Positions 10,786 to 19,285 of a stretch of DNA of 64,000 bases are shown piece after piece (the first letter of the stretch is position 1; each line of letters starts with the position of its first letter). The stretch is from Alcaligenes endophyticus (GTDB lineage Bacteria; Pseudomonadota; Gammaproteobacteria; Burkholderiales; Burkholderiaceae_B), in NCBI RefSeq assembly GCF_026344035.1, contig NZ_JAPKND010000010.1, positions 79,275 to 143,274 on the forward strand. The letters run 5' to 3'. A program made the translations under genes and the position numbers. The notes under the pieces were generated by a model, which made no database searches, was not told the origin of the DNA, and was given only the letters and a program-made list of their open reading frames with translations.

Positions 10786-11532
10786 TTAGAGACTGGCTAA
10801 GAAACGCTCATCGGCCTTGCTTAACTGACCTGCAGCGCGCGCGCGCTCAATTAACTCGGGGCGCCGCTTTAAGGTCAAACGCAACGATTGCTCACGGCGC
10901 CACTGCGCAATCCGCAAATGATGACCAGACATCAAGACATCTGGCACCGCTACACCTAAATAGCTCTCGGGGCGCGTGTAATGCGGGCTATCAAGCAAGC
11001 CACTATTACCACTATGAAAAGAATCCTGAATTGCTGACTCCGCTGTATTCAGCACTCCCGGCAACAAGCGCACTACCGCATCCATAATGGCCAAGGCTGG
11101 TATTTCACCACCCGACAGCACAAAATCTCCCATAGAGATTTCGTCATCTACACGCTTGTCTATGAAACGCTGATCTATCCCTTCGTAGCGTCCGCATACA
11201 AAAATAGCACCCAAACCTTTATTGGCCATGTCTTGTGCTAAAGATTGATCAAAACGTCGCCCCACCGGACTAAGTAAAATAACCGGTGCCTCGTCTTGGC
11301 GCTCTGCCTGAACCTGATTTAAGGCTTGCTCTAAGGGTTCTGCCAGCATCACCATCCCTGGCCCACCGCCATAAGGCCTGTCATCGACAGTGCGATGCAC
11401 GTCATGCGTGAAGTCGCGTGGATTACAGGTATGCATGGACCAAATGCCCTGTTTGTGCGCACGTCCAGCTACTCCGAACTGACTGAGCATAGAAAACATA
11501 TCAGGGAATAAGGTCAGGGCATCGAAACGCAT
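10786..11532 (-). CDS. trmD: tRNA (guanine-N1)-methyltransferase TrmD
   Basis: TrmD forms m1G37 in tRNAs with a G36G37 sequence and so prevents frameshifting. It is a SPOUT enzyme with a trefoil-knot SAM site. I choose the ATG giving [13 protein letters not shown] (248 residues); an in-frame TTG lies two codons upstream. Signatures: [13 protein letters not shown] (about 55-68), [13 protein letters not shown] (about 115-127) and the knot [14 protein letters not shown] (about 132-145). The gene follows rimM by 49 bases and is the last of the operon; rplS, normally next, is absent. Confidence 0.96.
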   Translation of the reverse strand: MRFDALTLFPDMFSMLSQFGVAGRAHKQGIWSMHTCNPRDFTHDVHRTVDDRPYGGGPGMVMLAEPLEQALNQVQAERQDEAPVILLSPVGRRFDQSLAQDMANKGLGAIFVCGRYEGIDQRFIDKRVDDEISMGDFVLSGGEIPALAIMDAVVRLLPGVLNTAESAIQDSFHSGNSGLLDSPHYTRPESYLGVAVPDVLMSGHHLRIAQWRREQSLRLTLKRRPELIERARAAGQLSKADERFLASL

Positions 11533-11581
11533 AAGCAAGCAAAGCCCCTAAGGCAACAAGAAACGCAGGCGTACGCCTAAC

Positions 11582-12175
11582 TTAAGCAGACCAATGACTG
11601 AACAACTTACGTGCAGGCAGGTCTACTGTGTGGACTACGGCCTCAACAAAAGGCACTAATTCTTCGAAAGGTCGTTCTTTATCATCTAGCAAGGCAGTAA
11701 ACTTACCCGAGGAGTCCAGAGTGCCTCGATGCACGACCAACACGGCATGCGCACCATTATCAAAAACCTCGGCGACTCGCCCCATATACTGCTGCTGATC
11801 TTCGGCCTGAGCGTAAAAATCACAGTCGATAAGATCAACCCAATAGTACTCATCTTCTTTAATTTGAGCAAAATCATCACGAGCTAGCCAGACAGTATAT
11901 GCTTTCAATGCATGCGCCTGATCTCGGTCAGCAATTCCTTCGAGTTGCGCTACGACTGTAGCGCCATGCTGACGTGCCGCCACGACGGGATACGCCCGTA
12001 ACGACGAAAAAGCGCCCGCCTTTTTTAAAGGTAAGGGCGCTTTTAACCACCAGACTTTGGCTTGTTTCAGGCTATCGGATTGACTGGAATGAGGAATAAC
12101 CTTCACCCAGCCTTTAACACCATAAGCAGAGGCTATGCGCCCCAGTTCGACGAGTTCGTCAGGAGCTTGTTGCAT
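11582..12175 (-). CDS. rimM: Ribosome maturation factor RimM
   Basis: RimM binds S19 in the 30S head and assists 16S rRNA maturation. The N-terminal domain (VELGRIASAYGVKGWVKVIP) and the C-terminal PRC-barrel (EDEYYWVDLIDCDFYA, then LLDDKERPFEELVPFVEAVVHTVDLPARKL) are both present. The start is uncertain. A GTG at 12205 abuts the rpsP stop, but the ATG at 12175 (MQQAPDELVELGRI) matches the usual N-terminus and follows GGGTAGAG, so I use it (197 residues). It lies between rpsP and trmD, as usual. Confidence 0.92.
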   Translation of the reverse strand: MQQAPDELVELGRIASAYGVKGWVKVIPHSSQSDSLKQAKVWWLKAPLPLKKAGAFSSLRAYPVVAARQHGATVVAQLEGIADRDQAHALKAYTVWLARDDFAQIKEDEYYWVDLIDCDFYAQAEDQQQYMGRVAEVFDNGAHAVLVVHRGTLDSSGKFTALLDDKERPFEELVPFVEAVVHTVDLPARKLFSHWSA

Positions 12176-12205
12176 AGACTCTACCCAACCTGAAAGAAAC
12201 GACAC

Positions 12206-12466
12206 TTAGGCAGCAGAAGCTACTTTAGCGCTGTACTCTTTGATCAAGCGAGCCACAGCTGGGCTAACCTGAGCACCATTATCGGTGAAGTGTTTTACAC
12301 GGTCCATGTGCAGGCGTAGGTTTTCATGACCTTCGCCACCAACAGGATTGTAAAAGCCCAATCTTTCAATGAAACGACCATCGCGGCGATCGCGTGCCTC
12401 GGCAGCTACAACATTGTAAAAAGGACGCTTTTTAGAGCCACCACGGGCCAAGCGAATTACCACCAT
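12206..12466 (-). CDS. rpsP: 30S ribosomal protein S16
   Basis: S16 is a small-subunit protein needed early in 30S assembly. The start is the ATG at 12466 ([20 protein letters not shown]), preceded by the ribosome binding site AAGGGA eight bases upstream; the frame stays open for 12 more codons but these lack a family match. The protein has 86 residues, typical for S16, with the signature [15 protein letters not shown]. It is first in the rpsP-rimM-trmD operon, with a plausible promoter at 12506-12535. Confidence 0.96.
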   Translation of the reverse strand: MVVIRLARGGSKKRPFYNVVAAEARDRRDGRFIERLGFYNPVGGEGHENLRLHMDRVKHFTDNGAQVSPAVARLIKEYSAKVASAA

Positions 12467-12505
12467 TGATAATCCCTTTATTGTAAGGTAAACGGTAAAC
12501 AAAAA

Positions 12506-12535
12506 ATTCTAGCACCTTTAAGGGCAGAGCAGCAA
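12506..12535 (-). promoter_or_regulatory. Probable sigma-70 promoter of the rpsP operon
   Basis: On the minus strand TTGCTG (12535-12530) and TAGAAT (12511-12506) are separated by 18 bases, about 40 bases upstream of the rpsP start codon. Confidence 0.45.
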
Positions 12536-12604
12536 ACTAGAACAGCTCAATTCCCTATAAAGTACATAAAACGCAACAATTAACAGTCTATTTTAACGCC
12601 ACTC

Positions 12605-12856
12605 TTAGCGACGACGCAAAAAATGCTGTGTTTTTTCATTTTCAGTTCGCTGCAACAGGAGTTCATTACCCGTCTGTTGACAGAAAGCCTGAAAATCCAG
12701 TACAGCGTGCTTATCGGTGGTATGGATTAACAGCACCTGCCCCGACTGCAATTGAGCCAAGGATTTTTTAGCACGCAAAATAGGCAAGGGGCACTTCAAA
12801 CCCGACGCATCCAGCTCTAGATCTACCTGAGTTGAATCAAATGCGGTCTCAGTCAT
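12605..12856 (-). CDS. tusA: TusA/SirA family sulfur-carrier protein
   Basis: This is a small cytoplasmic protein of the TusA family, which carries a persulfide on the cysteine of a CPxP motif and passes sulfur to acceptors, for example in tRNA thiolation or cofactor assembly. The motif is CPLP in LDASGLKCPLPILRAKKSL (Cys about 22). I start it at the ATG at 12856 (MTETAFDSTQVDLELD), giving 83 residues; an earlier in-frame start would overlap alaS. It begins 8 bases after the alaS stop. Which acceptor it serves cannot be read from the sequence. Confidence 0.85.
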   Translation of the reverse strand: MTETAFDSTQVDLELDASGLKCPLPILRAKKSLAQLQSGQVLLIHTTDKHAVLDFQAFCQQTGNELLLQRTENEKTQHFLRRR

Positions 12857-12864
12857 AATGCCTA

Positions 12865-15486
12865 TTATCCTAATTTCTCTACTACCCACGCTTGCACGCT
12901 AGCATTTGCTTGCGGCAAGGCATGAACATCAGTACCACCGCCCATAGCCATATCGGGGCGCCCACCGCCCTTACCCCCAAGCTGATGTGCCACAAAGCTT
13001 AATAGCTCACCGGCTTTTACCTTATCGGTAAGGTCTTTGGTAACGCCACATACCAAGCTCACTTTGTCATCAACCACCACAGACAGCACCACCACAGCAG
13101 AACCTAATTTATCTTTCAATTGGTCGGCCATAGTGCGTAGAGCTTTAGGATCTGTCCCCGTTAAAGTGGCCACGAGTAAGTGACTATTGCCGTTGAGGGC
13201 GATGGCTTGGGAAACCAGATCCTGGCCCGCTGCATTCGCTAATTTGCTTTGCAACTGCTCACGCTCACGCTCAAGCTCTTTAAGCTGAGCTTGCAAAGCG
13301 GTAATACGCCCTACCACTCCTTCAGGAGCAGTACGCAAACTGTGTGCTACTTGCTGCAACAACTGCTGGTTGTGTTGCACCCAATGCAAGCTATTCTCTC
13401 CCGTGATGGCCTCTACGCGTCGAATGCCCGCTGCCACACCACTTTCTGCGACAATCTTAAATAACCCTATATCGCCCGTAGCGGCCACATGAGTACCACC
13501 ACACAACTCACGCGAAAAGCCTATATCTAAAACTCGGACTTCATCGCCGTACTTTTCGCCAAATAAAGCCATAGCCCCACCGGCCACCGCGTCATCAAAA
13601 GACATCAACTGGGCCTGTACTGGTTGATTCGCTAATACCTGCGCATTCACAATTTCTTCGACTTGGGCAATTTGCTCTGCCGTCATTGGTGCATCATGCG
13701 TGAAGTCAAAGCGCGTTTTATCTGCATCTACCAAGGAACCACGCTGCTGCACATGCTCGCCCAATACCTGATGCAAGGCTTTGTGCATTAAATGCGTGGC
13801 CGAATGATTACGAATAATCCGAGCACGACGGGCTTCGTCCACTTGAGTTTGGACCTCATCCCCTACTCGCAACACTCCCTGCATTACTTTGCCCTGATGA
13901 CCAAACACCTGAGCAGCAATTTTCTGAGTGTCGCTTACGTAAAATTGAGCCACCGGCGTAAAGAGCTGACCAGCATCACCCACCTGGCCACCCGACTCGG
14001 CATAGAAAGGAGTGGTGTCCAAAACGACCACAGCCTCTTGGCCGACGGGCACAGAGTCAACCGCCGTTCCATCCACATACAAGCCAGTTACTTTACTGCT
14101 ACCCGATAAGCGCTCATACCCATCAAAACGCGTCGCAGCACCACTGTACGTTAAGCCTTCAACAGCTTTAAATTTACCTGCGGCACGTGCGGTCGCACGC
14201 TGCTGCTCCATCGCTTTTTCGAAGCCATCCAGATCGACTTCCACACTACGTTCACGGCAGATATCTGCCGTCAAGTCTACTGGAAAACCGTAGGTGTCGT
14301 ACAAAGTAAATAAAGTTTTGCCATCCAGCGTGCCATTTTTGGGCAGCTCTTCCAGAGCTTGCTCTAAGATACGCATACCGTTTTCTAGCGTTTCACTGAA
14401 TCGCTCCTCTTCCTGGAGTAGCACCTGCTCAATACGGCTTTGCTGCGTAATCAGCTCGGGATAGGCCTGCCCCATTTGCGCGGCTAAATCTTTCACTAAC
14501 TGGTGAAAGAAAACACCGGTTTGACCCAGCTTATGGCCATGACGCAAGGCTCGGCGAATAATACGGCGCAACACGTAACCACGCCCTTCATTACTAGGAA
14601 TCACGCCATCAATAACCAAGAAACTGCATGCTCGTATATGATCAGCAATAACTTTTAACGAGTTATTAGACAGATCTTGAGTGTTTGTCACCCGTGCGGC
14701 GGCAGCAATCAGAGCCTCAAATAAATCAATCTCGTAATTGGAATGAACGTGTTGTAATACTGCTGCAATACGCTCTAAACCCATACCTGTGTCCACACAG
14801 GGTTTAGGTAAAGGAGTCATCGTCCCGTCAGCCGAACGCTCGAACTGCATAAAGACCAGATTCCACACTTCAATATAGCGATCACCGTCTTCTTCTGGAG
14901 AGCCGGGAGGCCCGCCCCAAACATCGGGGCCATGATCATAAAAAATCTCAGAGCAGGGGCCACACGGGCCCGTATCTGCCATTTGCCAGAAATTATCCGA
15001 GCTATAGCGACCACCTTTGTTATCGCCGATACGAATAATGCGTTCTTGAGGTACGCCCATTTCGTTAGCCCAGATGTTATAGGCTTCATCATCTTCAGCG
15101 TAGACCGTCACCCACAGCTTATCAGCAGGAAGCTTATAAACCTGTGTTAACAGCTCCCATGCATAAGCAATAGCGTCGCGCTTAAAGTAGTCACCAAAGC
15201 TAAAGTTGCCCAGCATTTCAAAAAACGTATGGTGCCTAGCCGTGTAGCCTACATTTTCCAGATCGTTATGTTTGCCGCCGGCACGAACACAACGCTGCGA
15301 GCTGGTAGCTCGCAGGTATGGGCGCTGCTCTTTACCAGTGAAAACATCTTTAAACTGCACCATACCTGCGTTGGTGAACAGCAAAGTGGGGTCATTTCCT
15401 GGAACTAGTGACGAGGAAGCGACGATTTGATGTCCTTTGGACTCAAAGAAGGACAGGAACTTCTGGCGTATTTCAGATGTTTTCAT
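12865..15486 (-). CDS. alaS: Alanine--tRNA ligase
   Basis: AlaRS has 873 residues, normal for the family. The class II catalytic core is at the N-terminus ([20 protein letters not shown], then [20 protein letters not shown] and [18 protein letters not shown]). The editing domain carries the zinc/catalytic HxxxH ([14 protein letters not shown], about 555-565) and [13 protein letters not shown] about 100 residues later. The C-terminal oligomerisation/C-Ala region ends with [22 protein letters not shown] element lies 34-39 bases upstream. It is probably co-transcribed with tusA. Confidence 0.97.
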   Translation of the reverse strand: MKTSEIRQKFLSFFESKGHQIVASSSLVPGNDPTLLFTNAGMVQFKDVFTGKEQRPYLRATSSQRCVRAGGKHNDLENVGYTARHHTFFEMLGNFSFGDYFKRDAIAYAWELLTQVYKLPADKLWVTVYAEDDEAYNIWANEMGVPQERIIRIGDNKGGRYSSDNFWQMADTGPCGPCSEIFYDHGPDVWGGPPGSPEEDGDRYIEVWNLVFMQFERSADGTMTPLPKPCVDTGMGLERIAAVLQHVHSNYEIDLFEALIAAAARVTNTQDLSNNSLKVIADHIRACSFLVIDGVIPSNEGRGYVLRRIIRRALRHGHKLGQTGVFFHQLVKDLAAQMGQAYPELITQQSRIEQVLLQEEERFSETLENGMRILEQALEELPKNGTLDGKTLFTLYDTYGFPVDLTADICRERSVEVDLDGFEKAMEQQRATARAAGKFKAVEGLTYSGAATRFDGYERLSGSSKVTGLYVDGTAVDSVPVGQEAVVVLDTTPFYAESGGQVGDAGQLFTPVAQFYVSDTQKIAAQVFGHQGKVMQGVLRVGDEVQTQVDEARRARIIRNHSATHLMHKALHQVLGEHVQQRGSLVDADKTRFDFTHDAPMTAEQIAQVEEIVNAQVLANQPVQAQLMSFDDAVAGGAMALFGEKYGDEVRVLDIGFSRELCGGTHVAATGDIGLFKIVAESGVAAGIRRVEAITGENSLHWVQHNQQLLQQVAHSLRTAPEGVVGRITALQAQLKELEREREQLQSKLANAAGQDLVSQAIALNGNSHLLVATLTGTDPKALRTMADQLKDKLGSAVVVLSVVVDDKVSLVCGVTKDLTDKVKAGELLSFVAHQLGGKGGGRPDMAMGGGTDVHALPQANASVQAWVVEKLG

Positions 15487-15519
15487 TCGATAAAGCGCAC
15501 AATTTTAAGGGTAAGACTT

Positions 15520-15525
15520 ATTATA
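15520..15525 (-). promoter_or_regulatory. Probable -10 element of the alaS promoter
   Basis: A perfect TATAAT reads on the minus strand 34-39 bases upstream of the alaS ATG. No good -35 hexamer lies at the right distance. The element directly follows an inverted repeat, GGCCGTTT (15528-15535) with AAACGGCC (15572-15579), which itself encloses GCCC/GGGC. This repeat could be an operator; AlaRS is known to bind its own promoter DNA in E. coli, but that role here is speculative. Confidence 0.4.
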
Positions 15526-15601
15526 AAGGCCGTTTGCCCTTAAAGTGGGCATCCTGCAAGAGAGCAAAGCAAAACGGCCATAGTACTGTTTCTAACCTGC
15601 A

Positions 15602-15631
15602 GAAACAACAATTCCGGCGCTAACCGGAATT
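15602..15631 (-). terminator. Probable terminator after puuE
   Basis: AATTCCGG (15610-15617) and CCGGAATT (15624-15631) form a perfect 8-base stem with a 6-base loop. On the minus strand it is followed by the T-rich GTTGTTTCT. It lies 20 bases beyond the puuE stop. Confidence 0.6.
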
Positions 15632-15650
15632 GCATCAAGGCTGAAGTCGG

Positions 15651-16580
15651 CTATTTAGTCGCCTGGTAAGGGTGATGCTTAACCCAATGATGAGCGATAT
15701 CAGCTCGACGACATATCCACACACGCTCATGTTGCTGAATATAGTCCAAAAAACGAACCAAAGAAGCAAAGCGACCTGGACGACCAATTAAACGGCAATG
15801 TAGGCCTACAGACAGCATCTTGGGCGCCTCGTCACCCTCTGCATACAGCACATCAAAAGCGTCTTTCAAATAGCTAAAAAAATGATCGCCTGTATTAAAG
15901 CCTTGAGGTGAAGCAAAGCGCATATCGTTAGTGTCTAGCGTATAAGGCACCATCAACTGAGGCTTAACGCTGCCATCGCTTAGGGTAACTTCGCTCCAGA
16001 ACGGCAGGTCATCACCGTAGTAATCGGAGTCATAAAGAAAGTTACCGTTTTCTGCTACCAAGCGTAGGGTGTTCGGACTATCACGACCGGTATACCACCC
16101 TTCAGGATGGTGACCCGTAAGCTTTTGGATCACCTCCACACACTTGCGCATATGTTCAAGCTCCAGCTCTTCAGAAACGCTTTGGTAATGAATCCAGCGA
16201 TAGCCGTGACACGCGATTTCGTGCCCCAGCTCCACAAATGCCTGAGCCAATTCAGGGTGGCGTTCTAAGGCCATACCCACACCAAAAATCGTCATTGGTA
16301 ACCCACGACGCTCAAATTCACGCAAAATACGCCATACTCCAGCGCGAGAACCATACTCGTAGATAGACTCCATCGACATATGCCGATCGGGATAAGCAGC
16401 AGCTCCGACGATTTCAGACAAAAACTGCTCCGAACCTGGATCTCCATGCAGGACACAGTTCTCGCCTCCTTCTTCATAGTTCAACACAAACTGGACAGCG
16501 ATACGTGCCTGACCTGGCCAATTCGCGTGGGGTATATCTTTACCGTAACCAACGAGGTCACGCGGGTAAGCTGTGGACAT
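15651..16580 (-). CDS. puuE: Allantoinase PuuE (polysaccharide-deacetylase fold)
   Basis: PuuE is the cofactor-independent allantoinase that hydrolyses allantoin to allantoate. It belongs to the NodB/polysaccharide deacetylase fold rather than the amidohydrolase family. The start is the ATG at 16580 (MSTAYPRDLVGYGKDIPHANWPGQARIAVQ), with AGGAG about 9 bases upstream; 309 residues. Family features are QFVLNYEEGGEN, MESIYEYGSRAGVWRILREF, ALERHPELAQAFVELGHEIACHGYRW and YTGRDSPNTLRLV. It follows gntR by 13 bases and sits beside uraH and puuD, making a urate-breakdown locus. Confidence 0.92.
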   Translation of the reverse strand: MSTAYPRDLVGYGKDIPHANWPGQARIAVQFVLNYEEGGENCVLHGDPGSEQFLSEIVGAAAYPDRHMSMESIYEYGSRAGVWRILREFERRGLPMTIFGVGMALERHPELAQAFVELGHEIACHGYRWIHYQSVSEELELEHMRKCVEVIQKLTGHHPEGWYTGRDSPNTLRLVAENGNFLYDSDYYGDDLPFWSEVTLSDGSVKPQLMVPYTLDTNDMRFASPQGFNTGDHFFSYLKDAFDVLYAEGDEAPKMLSVGLHCRLIGRPGRFASLVRFLDYIQQHERVWICRRADIAHHWVKHHPYQATK

Positions 16581-16593
16581 ATAAAATCTCCTA

Positions 16594-17349
16594 TTAGCGT
16601 TTGACGCTGAATGCAAGCCAGGGGTTAGAGGGGCGCTCATTCCTGCTTTCGTTCATGCGATGTTCACAATCTGATAAGTGGTGCAGCATGGCTCGGATCG
16701 CCTCGCCTAGATTACCCTGACTCAACTGTTGCAAAATTTCTTGATGCTCATAAAAAGAGCATGCTTTTTCACCCGGGCTATCATGAAATGCAATAATCAA
16801 CGTCGTGCGCGCACACAAGGTATGCATCAGTGCGGTTAACTCGTCGTTCCCTATGCAACGCGCCAACTCGACATGAAAAGCATTCGATAAGCGAATCCAG
16901 CTAATACGGTCACCTAGCTCATAAGCCTCCCGCTCGGTGGCTACCATCGCATACAGGGCCTCCAAACGAGCTTCCAAATCTGGCATGGCAGACAGTCGCG
17001 TTAAAATCAACGACTCAATGTCGCGTCGCAACTCAAATACATCGCGCGTTTCTTTTTCCGAAGGCTGCCATACAAAAGCGCCTCGATTGGCTTCAAGCAG
17101 CACTATTTTGTCATGCGCCAAGGCTGACAGCGCTGCTCGCACCGTAGCACGTGAGCAGCTAAATACGGAGCATAAGGTGGACTCAGTCAACTTAGCACCC
17201 GGCAACAAGCGGCGGTCCATGACAGCATCAAAAATTTGACTGTATACACGCCCTACTTCAGTGTCCCTGTTGTCTCCTGCCAGTAAGGATGAGGCGCTAG
17301 GCGCCTCTACTGTGGCCGACTCATTACTCTGTGGCCTGATCTGAAGCAT
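16594..17349 (-). CDS. GntR family (FCD-type) transcriptional regulator of the urate locus
   Basis: This 251-residue regulator has an N-terminal winged helix (about 30-100; GRVYSQIFDAVMDRRLLPGAKLTESTLC, then CSRATVRAALSALAHDKIVLLEANRGAFV) and a C-terminal FCD ligand-binding domain (about 105-235; FELRRDIESLILTRL, FHVELARCIGNDELTALMHTL). It is the first gene of the minus-strand gntR-puuE unit and diverges from uraH-puuD. The 206-base region between them holds a palindrome and a good promoter. I infer that it controls both transcripts in response to a urate-pathway intermediate; the ligand is unknown. Confidence 0.85.
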   Translation of the reverse strand: MLQIRPQSNESATVEAPSASSLLAGDNRDTEVGRVYSQIFDAVMDRRLLPGAKLTESTLCSVFSCSRATVRAALSALAHDKIVLLEANRGAFVWQPSEKETRDVFELRRDIESLILTRLSAMPDLEARLEALYAMVATEREAYELGDRISWIRLSNAFHVELARCIGNDELTALMHTLCARTTLIIAFHDSPGEKACSFYEHQEILQQLSQGNLGEAIRAMLHHLSDCEHRMNESRNERPSNPWLAFSVKR

Positions 17350-17371
17350 ATAAAATTCTCATTATTAGCAC

Positions 17372-17419
17372 TTGACAATTATTCGACATGACTCGAAAAT
17401 CGTCAACATAAATTGTCAA
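17372..17419. promoter_or_regulatory. Divergent gntR-uraH control region: promoter and inverted repeat
   Basis: TTGACAATT (17372-17380) and AATTGTCAA (17411-17419) form a perfect 9-base inverted repeat 30 bases apart. Between and over the arms, on the minus strand, lies a promoter for gntR: TTGACG (17406-17401), 17 bases, AATAAT (17383-17378). A TTGACA in the left arm could also serve plus-strand transcription. The arrangement suits a regulator bound across both promoters. From 17420 to 17555 I see only the uraH leader, with GGAG before its ATG. Confidence 0.5.
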
Positions 17420-17555
17420 CAATCCGGGCTCTCAGCCTCGGACGACAATTCGGGGCCTTAACCCAGCGCACTGATCCTTGCACCGCTGGCCCCCGGCCGG
17501 TTCTCAAAACTGGGCTCGCTGGACCTTTTTTGATCACCATAAACCGGAGACAGTT

Positions 17556-17909
17556 ATGGGAAAGCTCTCAACACACGTGCTTGACACCACCTTGGGCCGC
17601 CCTGCGCAAGGCGTACATATCGACTTATATTCCATCAACGGCAAAGAACGAACCTTGATAAAACAGGCCATTACCAATAGCGATGGCCGCTGTGACGAGC
17701 CCTTATTACAAGATGAAAGCATGGCCGCCGGCGTCTTTGAACTGGTCTTCCATGCTGGCGATTACTTTGCTGCCAATGGTGTGTCGTTGCCCGAACCTCG
17801 TTTCGTCGATCAGGTCGGCATACGTTTTGGTATCGCCGACGTAAAAGCCAATTACCACGTACCTTTGGTAGTCACCCCCTGGTCTTGGTCCACGTACCGC
17901 GGTAGCTAA
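17556..17909 (+). CDS. uraH: 5-hydroxyisourate hydrolase
   Basis: This transthyretin-like enzyme hydrolyses 5-hydroxyisourate, the first product of urate oxidation, to OHCU. It has 117 residues. The start is the ATG at 17556 (MGKLSTHVLDTTLGRPAQG), with GGAG 8 bases upstream. Catalytic features are His7 in THVLD, the His in NYHVPLVVTPW, and the diagnostic C-terminal YRGS (residues 114-117). It lies 57 bases before puuD on the same strand. No OHCU decarboxylase (uraD) is present in the window. Confidence 0.95.
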   Translation: MGKLSTHVLDTTLGRPAQGVHIDLYSINGKERTLIKQAITNSDGRCDEPLLQDESMAAGVFELVFHAGDYFAANGVSLPEPRFVDQVGIRFGIADVKANYHVPLVVTPWSWSTYRGS

Positions 17910-17966
17910 TTAGAAAAACGAGATCAATACGTTTACAACAATTATTAGCTATAAAACGAGACTATT

Positions 17967-19199
17967 ATGTACGCATATTTCTTAGAATACGCCAACCTAC
18001 TTTTACGTTGGTTACACGTCATCGCTGCCGTGGCCTGGATCGGCGAATCCATTTACTTTGTCATGTTAGACAATAGCTTACGCCCGCCAAAAAACGAGGA
18101 CGCTAAAAAGCGCGGAGTATTTGGTGAAATGTGGGCTGTTCACGGCGGCGGTTTCTACCATAATCAAAAATACCTCACTAACCCAGCAGAACTTCCCGAT
18201 GACCTGCACTGGTCTTTCTGGAAAGCCTATACGACCTGGCTGTCAGGTTTTGCTCTGTTCGCCTTATTGTATTTAGCAAAGCCCGAGTTTTTATTAGTTA
18301 ACCCCAATAGTCCTTGGGAGTGGGCCGCTAACCTCACAGGTACCCAAGTCAACGTACTGGCCGTCGGTTTCTTGGTAGTAGGTTGGTTCGTCTACGATGC
18401 GTTGTGCCGATTAATCAGCCCAAATATGGAAAAAGACGGGCTTTTGAGTATTGCGGTAGCCATCATGATGGTAGGGGTCGCCTACCTAACTAGTCATGTT
18501 TTCTCAGGTCGTGCCGCCTTTCTAATTACCGGTGCCGTTATGGCAACCAGCATGTCAGCGAACGTGTTTTTCTGGATTATTCCTGGCCAGCGCCGGATGG
18601 TAAAAGCGCTTAAGGCTGGTCAAACGCCTAATCCTCTTGACGGTAAACGTGGCAAGCAACGCTCAGTACACAACACCTACTTTACTTTGCCCGTGTTACT
18701 GCTCATGCTGAGCAACCACTACTCTTTCACATACAATCACCCCAATGCCTGGATCATCATGGTCCTGTTCATTTTCGCGGGTGCATTGATTCGTCAGTAC
18801 TTTGTATTGCGGCACGCTGGTATTAATAACCTGGCTTACCCCGCTGCAGGAGTAGGATTGTTACTTCTAGTGGGCTGGGTAGCGGCTCCCACAAGCGCAC
18901 CTCCCGCGGTGGCGGCTAATACTACCGCCGTAACTGAAAGCGCGCCAGTCGACCTCATGCGGATCCAAGCCATTATGGAAGCTCGATGTATACAGTGCCA
19001 TGCCGTAAAACCTGATACAAAGTTTGGCTTTCCAGCAGCTCCTGCTGGCATGTTGCTTGATAGTGAGCGAGACGTACTGATTCATGCTGACGACATCAAG
19101 AAGGTAGTGGCGAATAACTACATGCCTTTGGCTAACCTGACACAAATGACCGACCAAGAGCGAGAAGATATTCGTGTTTGGAATGGGAAAGCAGAATAG
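17967..19199 (+). CDS. puuD: Urate hydroxylase PuuD (membrane protein with cytochrome c domain)
   Basis: PuuD is a membrane urate oxidase-type enzyme that forms 5-hydroxyisourate and passes electrons to a c-type cytochrome domain. The 410-residue protein has an N-terminal DUF989 domain with several membrane helices (YANLLLRWLHVIAAVAWIGESIYFV at about 8-32; GGGFYHNQKYL). A C-terminal cytochrome c segment carries CIQCH (Cys341, Cys344, His345) and a likely axial Met in NNYMPLAN (about 386). It is followed by a hairpin terminator. It forms the plus-strand arm of the urate locus with uraH. Confidence 0.92.
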   Translation: MYAYFLEYANLLLRWLHVIAAVAWIGESIYFVMLDNSLRPPKNEDAKKRGVFGEMWAVHGGGFYHNQKYLTNPAELPDDLHWSFWKAYTTWLSGFALFALLYLAKPEFLLVNPNSPWEWAANLTGTQVNVLAVGFLVVGWFVYDALCRLISPNMEKDGLLSIAVAIMMVGVAYLTSHVFSGRAAFLITGAVMATSMSANVFFWIIPGQRRMVKALKAGQTPNPLDGKRGKQRSVHNTYFTLPVLLLMLSNHYSFTYNHPNAWIIMVLFIFAGALIRQYFVLRHAGINNLAYPAAGVGLLLLVGWVAAPTSAPPAVAANTTAVTESAPVDLMRIQAIMEARCIQCHAVKPDTKFGFPAAPAGMLLDSERDVLIHADDIKKVVANNYMPLANLTQMTDQEREDIRVWNGKAE

Positions 19200-19249
19200 A
19201 ACGTCAGAGCCTAACAAACTCGGCCCCGCAAAAACCACATAATCATCCC

Positions 19250-19285
19250 TAAACCCTCGCGTAACACCGAGGGTTTAGTACTGTT
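19250..19285 (+). terminator. Terminator between puuD and pilV (convergent genes)
   Basis: TAAACCCTCG (19250-19259) and CGAGGGTTTA (19268-19277) form a perfect 10-base stem with an 8-base loop, followed on the plus strand by GTACTGTTTT. It lies 50 bases after puuD and just beyond the pilV stop, so it may work in both directions. Confidence 0.6.

Noticed and set aside
15540..15581. A 13-codon open frame (MAVLLCSLAGCPL) upstream of alaS, resembling a leader peptide with alanine codons.
   Set aside because: The likely alaS promoter (TATAAT at 15520-15525) lies downstream of it, it has no clear ribosome binding site, and two alanines in 13 codons is not a convincing attenuator.
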